This document shows positions 35,501-46,857 of a stretch of DNA of 64,000 nucleotides, piece by piece. The notes under the pieces are model-generated. The model was not told where the DNA came from, made no database searches, and saw only the letters and a program-made list of their open reading frames with translations. Position 1 is the first letter of the stretch. The number at the start of each line of letters is the position of its first letter. The position numbers and the translations under genes are program-made. This DNA comes from Orbilia blumenaviensis (Eukaryota > Ascomycota > Orbiliomycetes > Orbiliales > Orbiliaceae). The stretch spans positions 434,001-498,000 of the forward strand of contig JAVHNS010000015.1 in NCBI GenBank assembly GCA_036872755.1. The letters run 5' to 3'.

Positions 35501-36707
35501 GAACAGGTAGACGTCCTCATCGGGGCCATCCGCATCAACTTTTATGGAGCCCAGGATATTTCGCAGTTCCCTAATCGTGTTCGTCCGGTATAGAGGGCCA
35601 ACGATCGCCCTAAAGTCGTCGTCGTCCATAAAAGCCCGTTGAAACAATATGTTCAAAGCTTCTATCGCGATCTAAACACACACACACACACACACACACA
35701 CACTCAGCATCCTCCCCTACTAATTATCACAGAGATACTCACAACCCGTAATTGCGCATTCCCACACATCATAGCTCTTCCAAGAGAATCCACCACCCCA
35801 GTTTGCACGATAGCCCTAAGTCCCCATGTCAGTTCCTATCCGACGTATCCATCCTATATCCCACCCACCTCGGAATCGCCCATCCCATGCAGCTCCTCAA
35901 AGTCGAGAGAGCTTGCACTGCAAACCCCTCAGCTTTGGAGTCCGATACCCCGCCATTCAAACATTCTACTAATTGGACTACCAATCTTCCAAGCCAGCCC
36001 TCTTCCCCACACCGTATTTCCACTTTATTCTCTCTTTGTGGATAGCTTTCCGCCAGGACTCGATACGGCGTGACTACATCCACGCACGCTTTGTGAAGAA
36101 CTGTGGTCTTAGGCTCTCCAGGTATGCCGCCTACGGTCGTTGTCGTATAATCTTCCCTGTTGAAAACCTCGTCTATCAAGGACTCCAGAATATACATCGC
36201 AAGCTCTCGCCTGAGGAGATCGATATTCCATAGCTCCACGAGGTTGAAGTCCATGTTTTTCCAATCGGTAGGCCAGCTCTTCTTTGCGACTTCGACCCAC
36301 AGCTGGGCGACCTTGTTACGTAGATAACTCGGGTCTGCCGCGGCGACATTCTTCGCAAGCATAACGACCCAGTCGCGAATCGCTGTACTTTCCTCACTAC
36401 CATAATCTAACCAGTTGTATCGTATGCCATGGCCCAGCAAACCCAGTCCAAAGTGTCGAACAGCGGGGACCTGCGACGCATCGCTGGCAAGGGTATAGCC
36501 GTGCAGCGGCGCCTTTGAGTCGGCTTTGGCAGTTTCGAGAAACTCGCCAGCAGATTTTCGATGAGCGTTGGAAGATTGAGGGGAATGAATAACCTCAAGA
36601 GCCGCGATGATCTGTTGGACGGATGGGGCAGGTTGGTGGGGCGTGTCACCGTTGGTACCGGCTCCATTGGAGAGACCGTGAGGGCCGGTGCCACCGGTGC
36701 TGTCCAT
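32556..36707 (-). CDS. MSN5: Exportin MSN5/XPO5 karyopherin
   Basis: Seven exons: 36707-35869, 35815-35743, 35671-35483, 35428-35189, 35129-33368, 33295-33033 and 32957-32556, giving 1255 residues, close to yeast Msn5. The six introns are 53-75 nt and all junctions close in frame. Msn5/exportin-5 is an importin-beta superfamily receptor; with Ran-GTP it exports phosphorylated transcription factors in yeast and tRNA or double-stranded RNA in other eukaryotes. Family marks are VPAVRHFGLGLLGHGIRYNW near residue 85, KSWPTDW near 145, the ERHAFLGNYRRYI region, and a C-terminal segment with FNDDYFVEVQKDLAGLI. The last 40 residues are an Arg/Glu/Lys run and a tail ending DMFS. Intron 2 holds a (TG)14 tract against the 3' splice site. 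The last donor (GTTTGT) has a competitor nine codons upstream (GTGTTT), but only the chosen one keeps the family sequence. Confidence 0.93.
35676..35703. repeat. (AC)14 microsatellite in exportin intron 2
   Basis: Fourteen AC dinucleotides on the plus strand, that is GT/TG repeats on the coding strand, fill the 3' part of the 71-nt intron 35672-35742 and end directly before TTTAG of the acceptor. Confidence 0.92.
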
Positions 36708-39700
36708 TATCGTAGGGAGGGTGTATCGAAGGGGGAGGTGTTACGTAGACTGCTGAAGTTCGGGAAGCTGGGTGGCAAATGGTAATATGTGGGCGTGTAT
36801 ATGGATTCTAGGATAATAAATAGCGTCTACAGTCGATCGTCGAGCGGGATGAATATTTACGTGAAGGTGGAGCAATTGTGGACGTGGTTTGGCGTTAAGC
36901 GTCCTAACGTGACTGGGCGTTTCAGGGCCGCTGAGCTTTTATGAGTCAGCACATATCACGGAGATTAATTGGCAGTTGAGGAAATGAGAGGTATGATCTG
37001 GTTCGTTCCACTCTTTAAGAACCAAGTTGATGACGGGACAATGTAAGCATAGGATTGGAATTAGGATAGAAAATTCAAATTAATGCCCTGTCCTATCCAT
37101 GGACAGATAGAGATATCCCAAGATGCAGAAGCGAATGACCACACAGGCCAAATGTAGAAGCGTAAGATTAGGACCGACGAACCGGGATCAAAACCCAAAG
37201 CTCAGTTTAAGTCAGCTACAGCTATGGCCAACCAAGGTTTCGGGGTGGGGAACGGTATAACACAAAGAAGCAGCGCTGCGGGTTGCCGTGCGAGGATTTC
37301 GAATAGGTGTGGACGCCTTGACTCTTCTCGCATGCGAAGAATCGAATCAGAGCAACCAGCAGTTGTAAATATAAACGAGGCCTAGAACACACCAGCCATC
37401 CGATGACAGAGGTGGAGCCTGGTGACGATGAGCGAACTGGATATGTAAATAAGTCAGTAAGTACGTATGTACCAAGTATGTATATCAATGATGTTGAACG
37501 CGCCAGGTTTCGTCTGAAAATTTGGTTGGGTAGAATCCAGCAGAGAAGGGCAGCAATGCGCTGTCACGCATAGGACCTACTAGCCGGATCCAGAATTCGC
37601 CAAAGAGCCGCAGTCACGGGTCTCGACTTTAGGTAGCTTATCGATAGCCAAATCCTCGCAGAAAATATGATGTTGGTACCGAAGAGGGGTATCTTAATTC
37701 GGATTCCCAGCCTTAGGACCAGTCCCTTCGGTGGACCGGCCGAAGTCGATGGTAAATAAGATAGTGATGTGAATTGTCGACGTTGATGTGGACGTCGAAC
37801 GGTCTCTACGTCTTTTCGAAGTAACAGAAAGGGAAGCTCTAGAGCCTCGCTGCAGTTATGTGTTGAGGATCGTCAGTCTGCAACGACAACCTCAACACAA
37901 CCAACACATCCCGACTTCCAGGACAACACCATTCCAACCGCCCACTCGGGCGGTCGCTTTTATGGATTCGATGGTTACATAAGCAGATTCCGAACTTGCA
38001 CACTACTTCATCACAATGCCATCCGAGATCCATCGTGAATACTTTCGGGCCAAGCTATCCGCCGATTCGGAATGCTACGCTCATCACCATTAATTGGACG
38101 CCCCATCGCATAGAAACACCCAAGTTGCAGAGGGCGCGCAGGTGGCGTTGCCTGGCCGCTCAGTTCGCATCTGGCTAGGATTCAGCCTGCAGCCAGGCGT
38201 GTCCTGCAATTGCGGGACATAACTGCGCGATACTCGAATGAATACACCTTGCAGGGATGATATTATGCATCTCTGCTAGCTACCTAGTACCCTAAGTACC
38301 TAGTTGGTAGCTGAGCAGCTGGCAGCTGGCAGCTCCTCCCACAGAATAGCTCTTCCAAGATATCAAGTCGCAACTCTATTCTAGCCCAAACCGATCCAGA
38401 CCGGCCTGCCCGTCCGCACATCTTTCCGAAGACGACCAATTTGGCGTTCCCACAAGGCGCGTTACTCTTCCAGGTCGACTTGCATGCAATTCATGCATTG
38501 ATCTGAAATATATCTCAGTTATAGGTATGTAATATAGGTGTATCATGTACTAATGAGATGTATTAATTAGCCGTGCATTCGACACCCCAAAAGATTGGTC
38601 ACACAGCCAGATACACCTTTGCAATTGAGAGGGGAAGAATCAATCCCAAGAGTGGCTATCGATATCAGATCAAAACTAACATCAATTCAGCCCGGTCTTG
38701 ACGAATGAGCTTCGAGTTCAAATTCTCACTCGAGCACCCCAAACGAGAAGTCCCGTGTCCCGAGTTTTCCGAGCGAATAGGTAATACAAATGTTCAAACA
38801 CGTATCAGGGTATACTATCGAACTAGCTCAGCCACATATTGAGTTAGTGACTTTACCTACCCACCTGATTTTCTTGGCCTGAGCAGAGATCTTCAATGCC
38901 CCGCTCGGACTATCTTTTCCGCAATATGAGCCGAGGCCACTGCTCTAGGCCTCTAAAACCCTCTGGTAGATCTGGCAGACCTTTTTCAACCATCTGGTTT
39001 CGCTAATCATGCAAGCTGATATAACGGGGGGGCAGGAATGCATTTTAAGCACTTCGAGTACCTAAATAAAACAGTACGAATTAACGAATTGCAGTATCGA
39101 GTTCGCGCCATCTGTTTGTCAAACTTGTCAAGTGCCCAGCCCAATGTCGTACCTGATCCGCCAAGACGGAGCGAAACCGGGTTCAGGACGACATTCAATT
39201 GGCAGATGCATCGATAGCCTTTTCTCCGACCAGAGTGCACCCCTGCATCCTTGGAAAACCCTCCATCTCAAGACGGACCTGAGGTTGGTATAATTCCTTA
39301 TTTTGGCCAAATCAGGCGGTGATGTGGATTCGGTTTGGGGTTTTCGCGTGGGCCCCAATTTTGATACTTTTGGTCCCCGACCAGGCTACTCAAGTGCTGT
39401 GTCAACACGATGTAGTAAAAATTACAACACTAAGATGTTAATGCAGGCCAGAGCCCACCCCGGCACACCTGGCACCCACATGTTCTTGATAGTGCATGCG
39501 CCCAGACATGGTAGATTTTCCTGGATAGCTCTTCAAATGGCTGGTGCTGAGGAAAGAAAAACTGGGTCATTATAAAGTCAAACTGGAGCCCAACTTGTTT
39601 AGTCTCGAATGGGTTCTTTTGGATTGAATCTCAGCGTGGATTGATTCCTGCCGAAACCACTGGCATTCCGACAAAGTAATCGCCTTTTAACACTACCAGC

Positions 39701-39709
39701 CCTATCAAT
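36708..39709. other. Intergenic region, divergent promoters
   Basis: This 3.0 kb stretch lies between the starts of the exportin gene (reading left) and the secreted-protein gene (reading right), so it carries two promoters. Open frames are short, and none has a recognisable motif or a continuing spliced partner. Minor direct repeats occur near 38312-38333 (GCAGCTG units). The composition is close to that of the flanking genes, without long homopolymers. Confidence 0.65.
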
Positions 39710-41448
39710 ATGCGTTTCGCAATCGGAACACTTGCTCTGTTGGCGTTATCTGGCAGCGCGTCTGCGCAATGTGACGGCGTCTGTGAATGCGTAGCTGACG
39801 ATTGCCTCCTAGGTAAGACTTACAAGAATTACTACTAGGTTTACTATGCAGAGTAAAGTAGCTCATTCAATTTAATCTCGATAGATTTGGCGGGCTCAGA
39901 ACCGTTCCCAGCAACAGTTGCTGTCGACGATTGTAGAGATTACCTTTGGGAACATTCCACTTGGGCTTCAGAGTACGTCCCAAAATCGATCCCAGCCTGT
40001 GTTAAAGTAGATCTAGGAATAATCTAATAAATCTATACAGGACATCTACAGTCACAAATGTCGTCACGGGCGGCGTCGTTACGGAAATAGTCTCGGAGAC
40101 TGTATTTGCAACGGTGTCTGAGGGAACAACTACTCTGGAGACGGTCACAAATACAGTCACTGCGACTGAAACCACAACATCCGGGACTGGAACCTTTACA
40201 GGCGAGCTGATCACAACCGTAATACCACCTCTCCGTCGTCGAAGAAGAAAGCGTCAGCAAGGTGTTATCCCCGCATATGCCAGTCAATGCGGCGGCAGCG
40301 TTGGTTATATCTCAGCCTGCACATGCATTGGAGTTTCAGCAGGCGGGACATTGTGGACGGAAGTCCCTCTGGTCACCGCCACCGTTACGGAGACAGTTGC
40401 CTCCACAGAGACTGTTTCTGAAACTGAAACTGCCACTACCACCGTCGTCGGAGACTTCGCCGGGGCAACAGAAACAGAAACCCTCGTGAAAACCGCTACT
40501 GAAAAAGTTACCCGACCTTACTACACAGGATTCGCCCTTCAACTCACAAACGACGAAGCAAACGGCCAATATAAGGGTTACTTCCTACGAGCGGTTCCCG
40601 ATGCAAGCAAAAATAACCTGAAACGTTTAACAGTCGTTGCCAACGTCAATGCTGCTACTCTATACAAAATCAACGGTGCTGGTAACGTAGTTACTGAAAC
40701 TGGCGACTTCGGGTTTTCCCATGATGATACCACGACGGGGCCAGGTTTCTGGCAAGAGGCTACCGGTGGAAGAACAGGCTGGATTGGACATAACTGCAAT
40801 ATCAACGCTGATAGATTATTGAACTGCCCAAGCACTGACGAATCCCGTATTTTCATGGCCGCCGACCCCACGGACGGCAACAAAGTCCGCGTCTTCGCCT
40901 ATCTCGAAAATATTCTTAAAGAAAGTACTATCGGACCCCTTATCATTGCTGCAGTACCCCAAAACACCGCATCTATCCCACCAGCATTTGCCAAAAATGT
41001 TGTCATACGTGCTGCAGATACAGGAAACGGCATATTTAACGGCCAATACGTCGGAGTCCAAGACCAATCGACGCAACCATTCCCCCGCGTCCGTTTCTAC
41101 GAAACAATAGACGACGCCACCAGATTCACGGTTGACCCAGTTAGCGGTAACGTATTGGGTGAAGGCAGGCTAGTTTTCTCAGCGCGAATCAATACCAATC
41201 CTGCACAAATAGCACCATTCCTCCTTGGAGGCTACGATACGAATAATAGGGTGCACCACGTAACAGTACAGTTACCGGGTACATCAGTATTCGTACGTTA
41301 CCCTACCGGTCCAGACCGAAATTTGGGTGCAGTCATCCCTGATGGCTCCCCGGATTCCGTGCCATTTTTCAGACTAAAAGTCGTGGGCGCTCCAAACAGC
41401 TTGGCAGATGAACAGCGGCCTCTTGCTTTAATTATAGAGGAGGTTTGA
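39710..41448 (+). CDS. Secreted Ser/Thr-rich protein (532 aa)
   Basis: Three exons, 39710-39812, 39885-39972 and 40041-41448, with 72- and 68-nt introns (GTAAGA/GATAG and GTACGT/ACAG), give 532 residues. Residues 1-19 are a clear signal peptide ending SASA. The mature start is Cys-rich (Cys 21, 25, 27, 32 and 51), in a pattern like the short Cys modules at the front of many fungal secreted proteins. Two Thr/Glu/Val-rich stretches follow (VTNTVTATETTT type), likely heavily O-glycosylated. Between them is a basic run LRRRRRKRQQ at about residues 128-137 that looks like a Kex2 processing site. From about residue 190 to the end is a folded, Asn/Gly/Asp-rich domain of roughly 340 residues with no recognised motif. 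No membrane segment or GPI signal is seen, so it should be released or wall-bound. Function unknown. Confidence 0.85.
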
Positions 41449-43198
41449 ACTTTTCCTTTCTTTTGATATGGTTGTAATATTTCATTTCCATGCTTTTTTT
41501 GTATTTATGAGGTGGAAGGTCTTTTCTTGTATGGGATTCTCTGCAATTGGCGTACTGGATACCTACCACACGATTTTGGTTGCATTTTGGTATAACTACT
41601 TACCGAGGTATATATAAGTAATGATACGAATATAATGTCTTATGTTATTTACAATTTTGGCACCCCGAAGCTGCTCCTAGAGAGGTAAAACTGGTGCGTA
41701 AGGCTTTTATAAACCAGTGATTTCCAAAGTCGTGATATCACAAAGCTAGAGAAATCGTCGAATTTTATTCTTCGGATATTGAAGTATAGCGTACGGCGAT
41801 ATCGAGAACATGATATCAATCGATACTCCACCCCCACCAAGCGCCCCTCAAAAACATATCCTTCAGCGTGACTTTTACAAAGATATACAGCTATCTCCAT
41901 ATCAAACAAAAAAGAAAAGATTCTCGCAAACGACTAAATTTATAAACACTTATGCAAAGGGCGGGAATGTGACAAGCCCCACAGACTAAAGTTTCCCGTC
42001 CTACTATATTAGTACTATAGTAGATATTGACATATCTACAAAAACAATTACATAATGCGGGCCGTTACCCGTCGGGTATCCAGTCTAGTCGACATTCATT
42101 ATCAATCTTTTCGTGTTATTGTTATAAATTCAGCGAGCGATGGATATATCGCCGGGCTCAATTGTCTAGGTTATGTGAAAGAATAGATTTTGATTAACCT
42201 GTTGGTACGGTCCAGCGATATGAACCCATGAAGCGCGGAACGCCGTTTGATATTAGACTCTAAGTCTCAAAATTGTCAGTTTCCTACTCGAGAGTTTAAT
42301 ACCCGTTTCAATTTTAAATTTTATATGAGAGGCCTAGGTATGGGACAAATATGCAACCTTGCTTCCCATATATTTGCAAAATACAACAAGACATCTGTGA
42401 ACACAATAGGGGAAAGTGGCAGACCGGGTAGAAGGGTTTCACGGTTCGAGTCTATTTCGTGGTCAACATAAAGAAACTATAATTTCCCAAGTCAGCTCAG
42501 GAGCTCTCAAGTCATGATCACCTCCCAAATCCGCCAAAAGCCCGCACGGTATACACATTCTAGTCCCGTGGTTGCTTATTAAATGGGCTCTTTAAGATCA
42601 GGGTTCTTTGAGACCAGGCCCGCGCTCGAAGGTGCCGGTAGGCCAGCCGGGGTATGCGTAACCCTTCGGGGCAGTGATGCCGATTGTAGCCAAATACAAT
42701 CCAAGATAAATTAACTGCGTATAGCGCCGGCGGGGTCGAGTGCGAGCGCGACACGGCTTGGTCGAACTCTATTCTCCACATATGCAGATGGCCATGCATT
42801 AAATCGCGTTCGCACTGTAGACTTTTTGAGGGTGTAATAACCCATTCTCTATCCAGTGTTACTGATCATGGTCATGTTTCAGTACTGTGTGCATGCTCAC
42901 AATGGCTGAACTCTAATCTGGATGTTTAGAACCTAAAAATTGGTTGCCTACTTGACGTTGCGTTATTATTCTCGGAAAGGTATGCTCTTGGTCTACGGGA
43001 TAAGACGAGTAGATACAGGATGGTAACGATATTCCATCCTCAGATTTATATTATATATACATTCAAACGTATATTACGGTAACCTTATGCCGGACGTCTA
43101 TGGTATCGTACTGTACACCTCTCGCGAAGCGAAATCTAACTAATGAAGGGTATCAATCACGACGTCTACTAACCGCCAAACCCGCGGTGCAAAACCTC
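41449..43198. other. Intergenic region, convergent gene ends
   Basis: This 1.75 kb stretch lies between two convergent genes. No supported coding or RNA gene was found. A GGTTCGAGTC string near 42441 resembles a tRNA B box, but no acceptor stem or anticodon arm could be folded around it. Confidence 0.6.
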
Positions 43199-44790
43199 TC
43201 AAACGCCATCTAAATAAACCAAAAAGCCACTTCTAATCCCTGCATCCGATTCGCGGGAATTTTCTCGGGAATTTTCTCCCGTCATCTGTCCATTGACCCA
43301 CCCCAGCGCAAACCACGCTCCAGAATCCGTCGGCTGGCTAAACGCCACCATCCCAGCCTGGACTTTCATTCCGTATACAAAGCTTTCAACCGCGGAGTTC
43401 ACGAGACGGGATGCCACGCCGTGTCTTCTATGTTTTGGGCATGTCCATATACGGGAGATACCTAACAGTGCCGGTCGCTTTGTTTCGCTGTTCGTCGAGA
43501 GTTGTTAGCTATTGATTTGTAAAATGCAAGAAAAATGGGTAATATGTACCTAATATCCAACGAGCAACTTATAGATGCGCTGCCTTCCTTGATGGTAGCC
43601 CACTGTGCCTCTTTGATCTTCTCTGCAAGGCACAGTCCTACACATTTTGTCCCTTCCAAATATAGATATATCTTGAAGTGTTCTCCTTTGTCTGTTTCGA
43701 CATCATTGGAACCAGAGGCAGAAGAACCCCACAATACATTCTCCGCCACCTCTTGCGCAGATAACTCCTTATTTGCAAACCGTAGAAACTCCACTGCCTT
43801 CTTCTTCTCTGTTGGCGTGCTCCTTCGTGTTATCTCAATGACGTAACAGGTTGTTGAAGTAGACGAAGGCACGGCGTCTCGTCCTGCCAACGGTAGCTTC
43901 TTCCCGCTGGCCGTCTTCTCACCCCGTCCCGAGGCAAAGAAACGTGTGATCGGTGTTAAATTTTCCTTCTCCCCGGTAGTAGTCCCCGAGGCAGCAGTCC
44001 CAGCTTTCCCCATATCTTTCTTCCCGCTGACAGAACCTCGCCGTTTCTCTACGGCCTTACCCTCCAACTTGCCCTCCCAAACCACTTTCCCTCTGCTATT
44101 ACCAAACTCCAAGCCTTCGACGACCTGTGCGTGGTACCGCTTATGCAGTTTTGCGTCCTCGTCCGCAGATGGTACATATTGCATTCCACATTCTTTGCAG
44201 GATATTTTTGGGGCTCCGATACCGTCTAGGTCGATTTGCATCTGTACAAGCTTTGGCTTTTGAGATTTGATAGTTGACGACGAAGATACAGTTGACGTAG
44301 AAGATTGTGTAGAAGCAGGTGTCGATGAAGCAGATGGAGGCGAGGAGAGGGTATCCGATGTCTTCTTTGTAATGTGCCGTTTGAAGAGCGGTTTTCGACG
44401 AGTAGAGATAGTAAACCCTGTGATCTTCGTAGATGTAGAAGGTACAGTATCTCCTTTTACTGCCCGTGCCTCAGGGTCCACCTGCAACGAAGTTACTGAC
44501 GGCATTGTTTCCTTTTCAGGGTTTAGGCCGTCCTCTTCCTCTTCCTCGTCTGCTGTTGTTCCTGCTGTTGATGCTGGTTCTAGCGACTCAGCTCTATCGC
44601 TCTTGATCGAATCTGTTTCTTCATCTTCACCATCAGGCTCGGCTATTCGTATCCGTTTAGAATCGTGCACTTGGAGGTCGCTGGTATCTTCAGCTGAGCC
44701 ACCAGCACCAATATACGTTCGTGATTTCTTAGAGTATGTAACAACAGTCCGTTTTCGTATACGAGCTATAGCTGGAGAAGAGGAGGACAT
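43199..44790 (-). CDS. ECO1: ECO1, cohesin acetyltransferase
   Basis: Two exons, 44790-43550 and 43487-43199, with a 62-nt intron (donor GTACAT, branch GCTAAC, acceptor ACAG), give 509 residues. Eco1/ESCO acetylates Smc3 during S phase to lock sister-chromatid cohesion. The C2H2 zinc finger has Cys198, Cys201, His216 and His220 (C-x2-C-x14-H-x3-H). The acetyltransferase domain ends with GISRIWTCPKHRRHG (about residues 423-437), containing the acetyl-CoA-binding Arg-Arg-His-Gly-Val-Ala loop, and VAFSQPTDSGAW. The first 190 residues are Ser/Thr/Glu-rich and poorly structured. The last 30 residues contain a small in-frame duplication (ENSRENSRES) and may be expanded relative to the family. The frame is open upstream of 44790 but lacks another ATG. 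Two MCB boxes lie about 150 and 170 bp upstream. Confidence 0.94.
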
Positions 44791-44938
44791 TTGAGAATAT
44801 CCAGGCAACGGGAGGGTATTCGAATGTCGGTTGGTAAGGCGATATGGATGGTGATGTTTCCACAGAAGTTCGTTAACTACGAAATTACATTGTAGGGATG
44901 AGGCTCTAACCTCTACATACTCTCCAGACAAACAAAAA

Positions 44939-44967
44939 ACGCGTTGACGGATCGCTAGAAAACGCGT
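44939..44967 (-). promoter_or_regulatory. Twin MCB boxes upstream of ECO1
   Basis: Two copies of the palindromic MCB element ACGCGT are at 44939-44944 and 44962-44967, 23 bp apart, each inside the longer shared string AAAACGCGTTG. They are 149 and 172 bp upstream of the ECO1 start codon. In yeasts this hexamer is the binding site of the G1/S factor MBF, which drives S-phase genes. The sites are seen; their use here is inference. Other single ACGCGT copies exist in the window. Confidence 0.62.
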
Positions 44968-46034
44968 TGTCCGTGGAACGCAAAGACACGTCCATCACGT
45001 TTCCAAATCAGGAACTATAAGCGAAATCTCAATATTATTGGTGGGGAAGTGTGGGATATCACGTGGAGAATGGAACCTTATCAGGATCCCTTTTTGACGG
45101 GCACATCTTTTCCTCATTTGAAGTAAGCGCCCCGAGGAGGAGGAAAGAGGAAAGGGCGACGATGGAAGAATGCGAAGAATTTCATGGGGGTCAAAGAGAT
45201 CTCAAAGAATAATGGTTATGCAATTCAACGCCAAAACGGGTATGATTTCTCAACCTTCGACCTGACGAAATGAATGGTAAGACAATCATACGTACACGAT
45301 GCGACACAAGATTACCTATACCGTCTGGAAATCGGAGGCAAACCGATGGGGTTGAGCTGATTTTATTTTATTGAGTATCGATTTCTCAATGTCAGGAGGT
45401 AGCATGGACAGGACGAGATAAGACAATAAAAGGGATCCCATGGCCATTTTTGTGTCATTGGAATTGTATTGCGACGTCATCGGCCAGGGGTACTCGGGTT
45501 ATCGGATTTACACCGTTTGCTATATGATTTGACTGGGGGTTCACTCGCCTCGCCAGGGGAACTATAGGTCAGCATGATATTGAAGGAAGCCGAGGCGAGA
45601 GGACTCTTTTCAGACATACAGGAAAAAATGTCTTTCTTTCTTCCTTTCTTCCTTTCTATCTTCTTAGAATTTGAACACAGGGCAGGCATGAAACGTAACA
45701 GCAAGTTAATTGCAGCTCGTGAATAATCTTGTTACTAACGCATGGGGGGGCGATGTGTTACCGCCGGCGGATCCAGAACTTCTTCGATCTGCGGAGCTTC
45801 TGGAAGAGACATTCGTATTTGCCTAACTTAGATCCCTGACATTGTTAAGAGATGCATAATACTAGATGCTCTGCCGTGGCAGACGTTTCTGAATACAGAC
45901 ATTCCCTTCTTCGAGTTTTATGCAGCGCCGATCTTTGACAAACAGTTATAGCTGGCTATGTGTACCATTTCCGTTCGTGCCGGCAATAGGGAATGGGATT
46001 TTCGGGAATCAAACATTGTCCTCCTATTTCAGAA

Positions 46035-46857
46035 ATGGTTTCTTCCGAACCCCTCAGGCTGCACGAGGATGATCCGCGACTTTTGTTTCTAAAGCTGGAA
46101 GTGTTGGCGGCAGCGATTTCCTGCGCCGTTGATTCGGGGAGGTATATCGAGACAAGTTCCGGGGATCACAAAAAAACTGTCCTCCTGACCTTTCCGGGAT
46201 TATGGAATCGAAAGGTGAGACAAAAAGCGACCTCAAAGTTTGAGAAAAGGTCTAATAAAAGCTGCTGGAAAGGCGCAAACGAAATTTAAATGTAATGTAA
46301 GGCCCTGCAGACGCCGGTTAGCTGTCTCGCCGCAAAACCACTAATCTGGCTGGTGGTTTGATGAAATATCAAGAAAAGAAGTCCTATCGTCGCGCACACA
46401 GGAATAGTAGCTTTAGTGAGTGCATTCGAAGCGGCTCGAGCTTTTTGCACAAAACCAGTCAGGTACATTGCCAACTATTCATGATTATAAACGGCTTGTA
46501 ACGCTTGTCCAATATCAAGATGAAGAGCTGATCGACAGCGCATATTTCCTAAAGCGGTTAGCGACAATGCATGAACCTTGGACTAGCTTCCCCGGTGACG
46601 GGCGAGTTGGATGGGAATGCAAATGGTCCTGCGGGGGACGACGAAACGAAACGTATCGGCGAATGGTGGGAGGGCCAGCGTGGATGAAAGCGCTCGACAA
46701 GAAAGGAAAACGGGGTTTAGTTGCGAATTGTACTCCATATTCCGTTGATCAATTAGCCTTGCTTGCCCAACTTCTTCTGCAAAGGACAAGTGCAAACGAT
46801 GTTGTTATTAAGAAATTATTCGACGGAGCCCCTGCGAGGGAAGAACCCGGGCGGTAG
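46035..46857 (+). CDS. Possible spliced hypothetical gene
   Basis: A tentative two-exon model joins 46035-46214 (60 codons from an ATG) to 46459-46857 (132 codons and stop) through a 244-nt intron with donor GTGAGA and acceptor CCAG, both in phase 0. The product would be about 192 residues. It looks protein-like in composition (Leu/Glu/Lys in the first exon; later FLKRLATMHEPWTSFPGDG and four Trp) but matches no family I know, and has no signal peptide or membrane segment. The acceptor is a guess: nearer AG sites do not keep the frame. On the opposite strand a 60-codon frame with one hydrophobic segment overlaps the intron. It may be a real lineage-specific gene, a decayed gene, or chance. 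Confidence 0.22.

Noticed and set aside
42380..42475. A tRNA-like stretch with GTGGCAGACCGG and GGTTCGAGTC
   Set aside because: The box A and box B-like strings are present by eye, but no acceptor stem or anticodon stem pairs around them at the needed distances.
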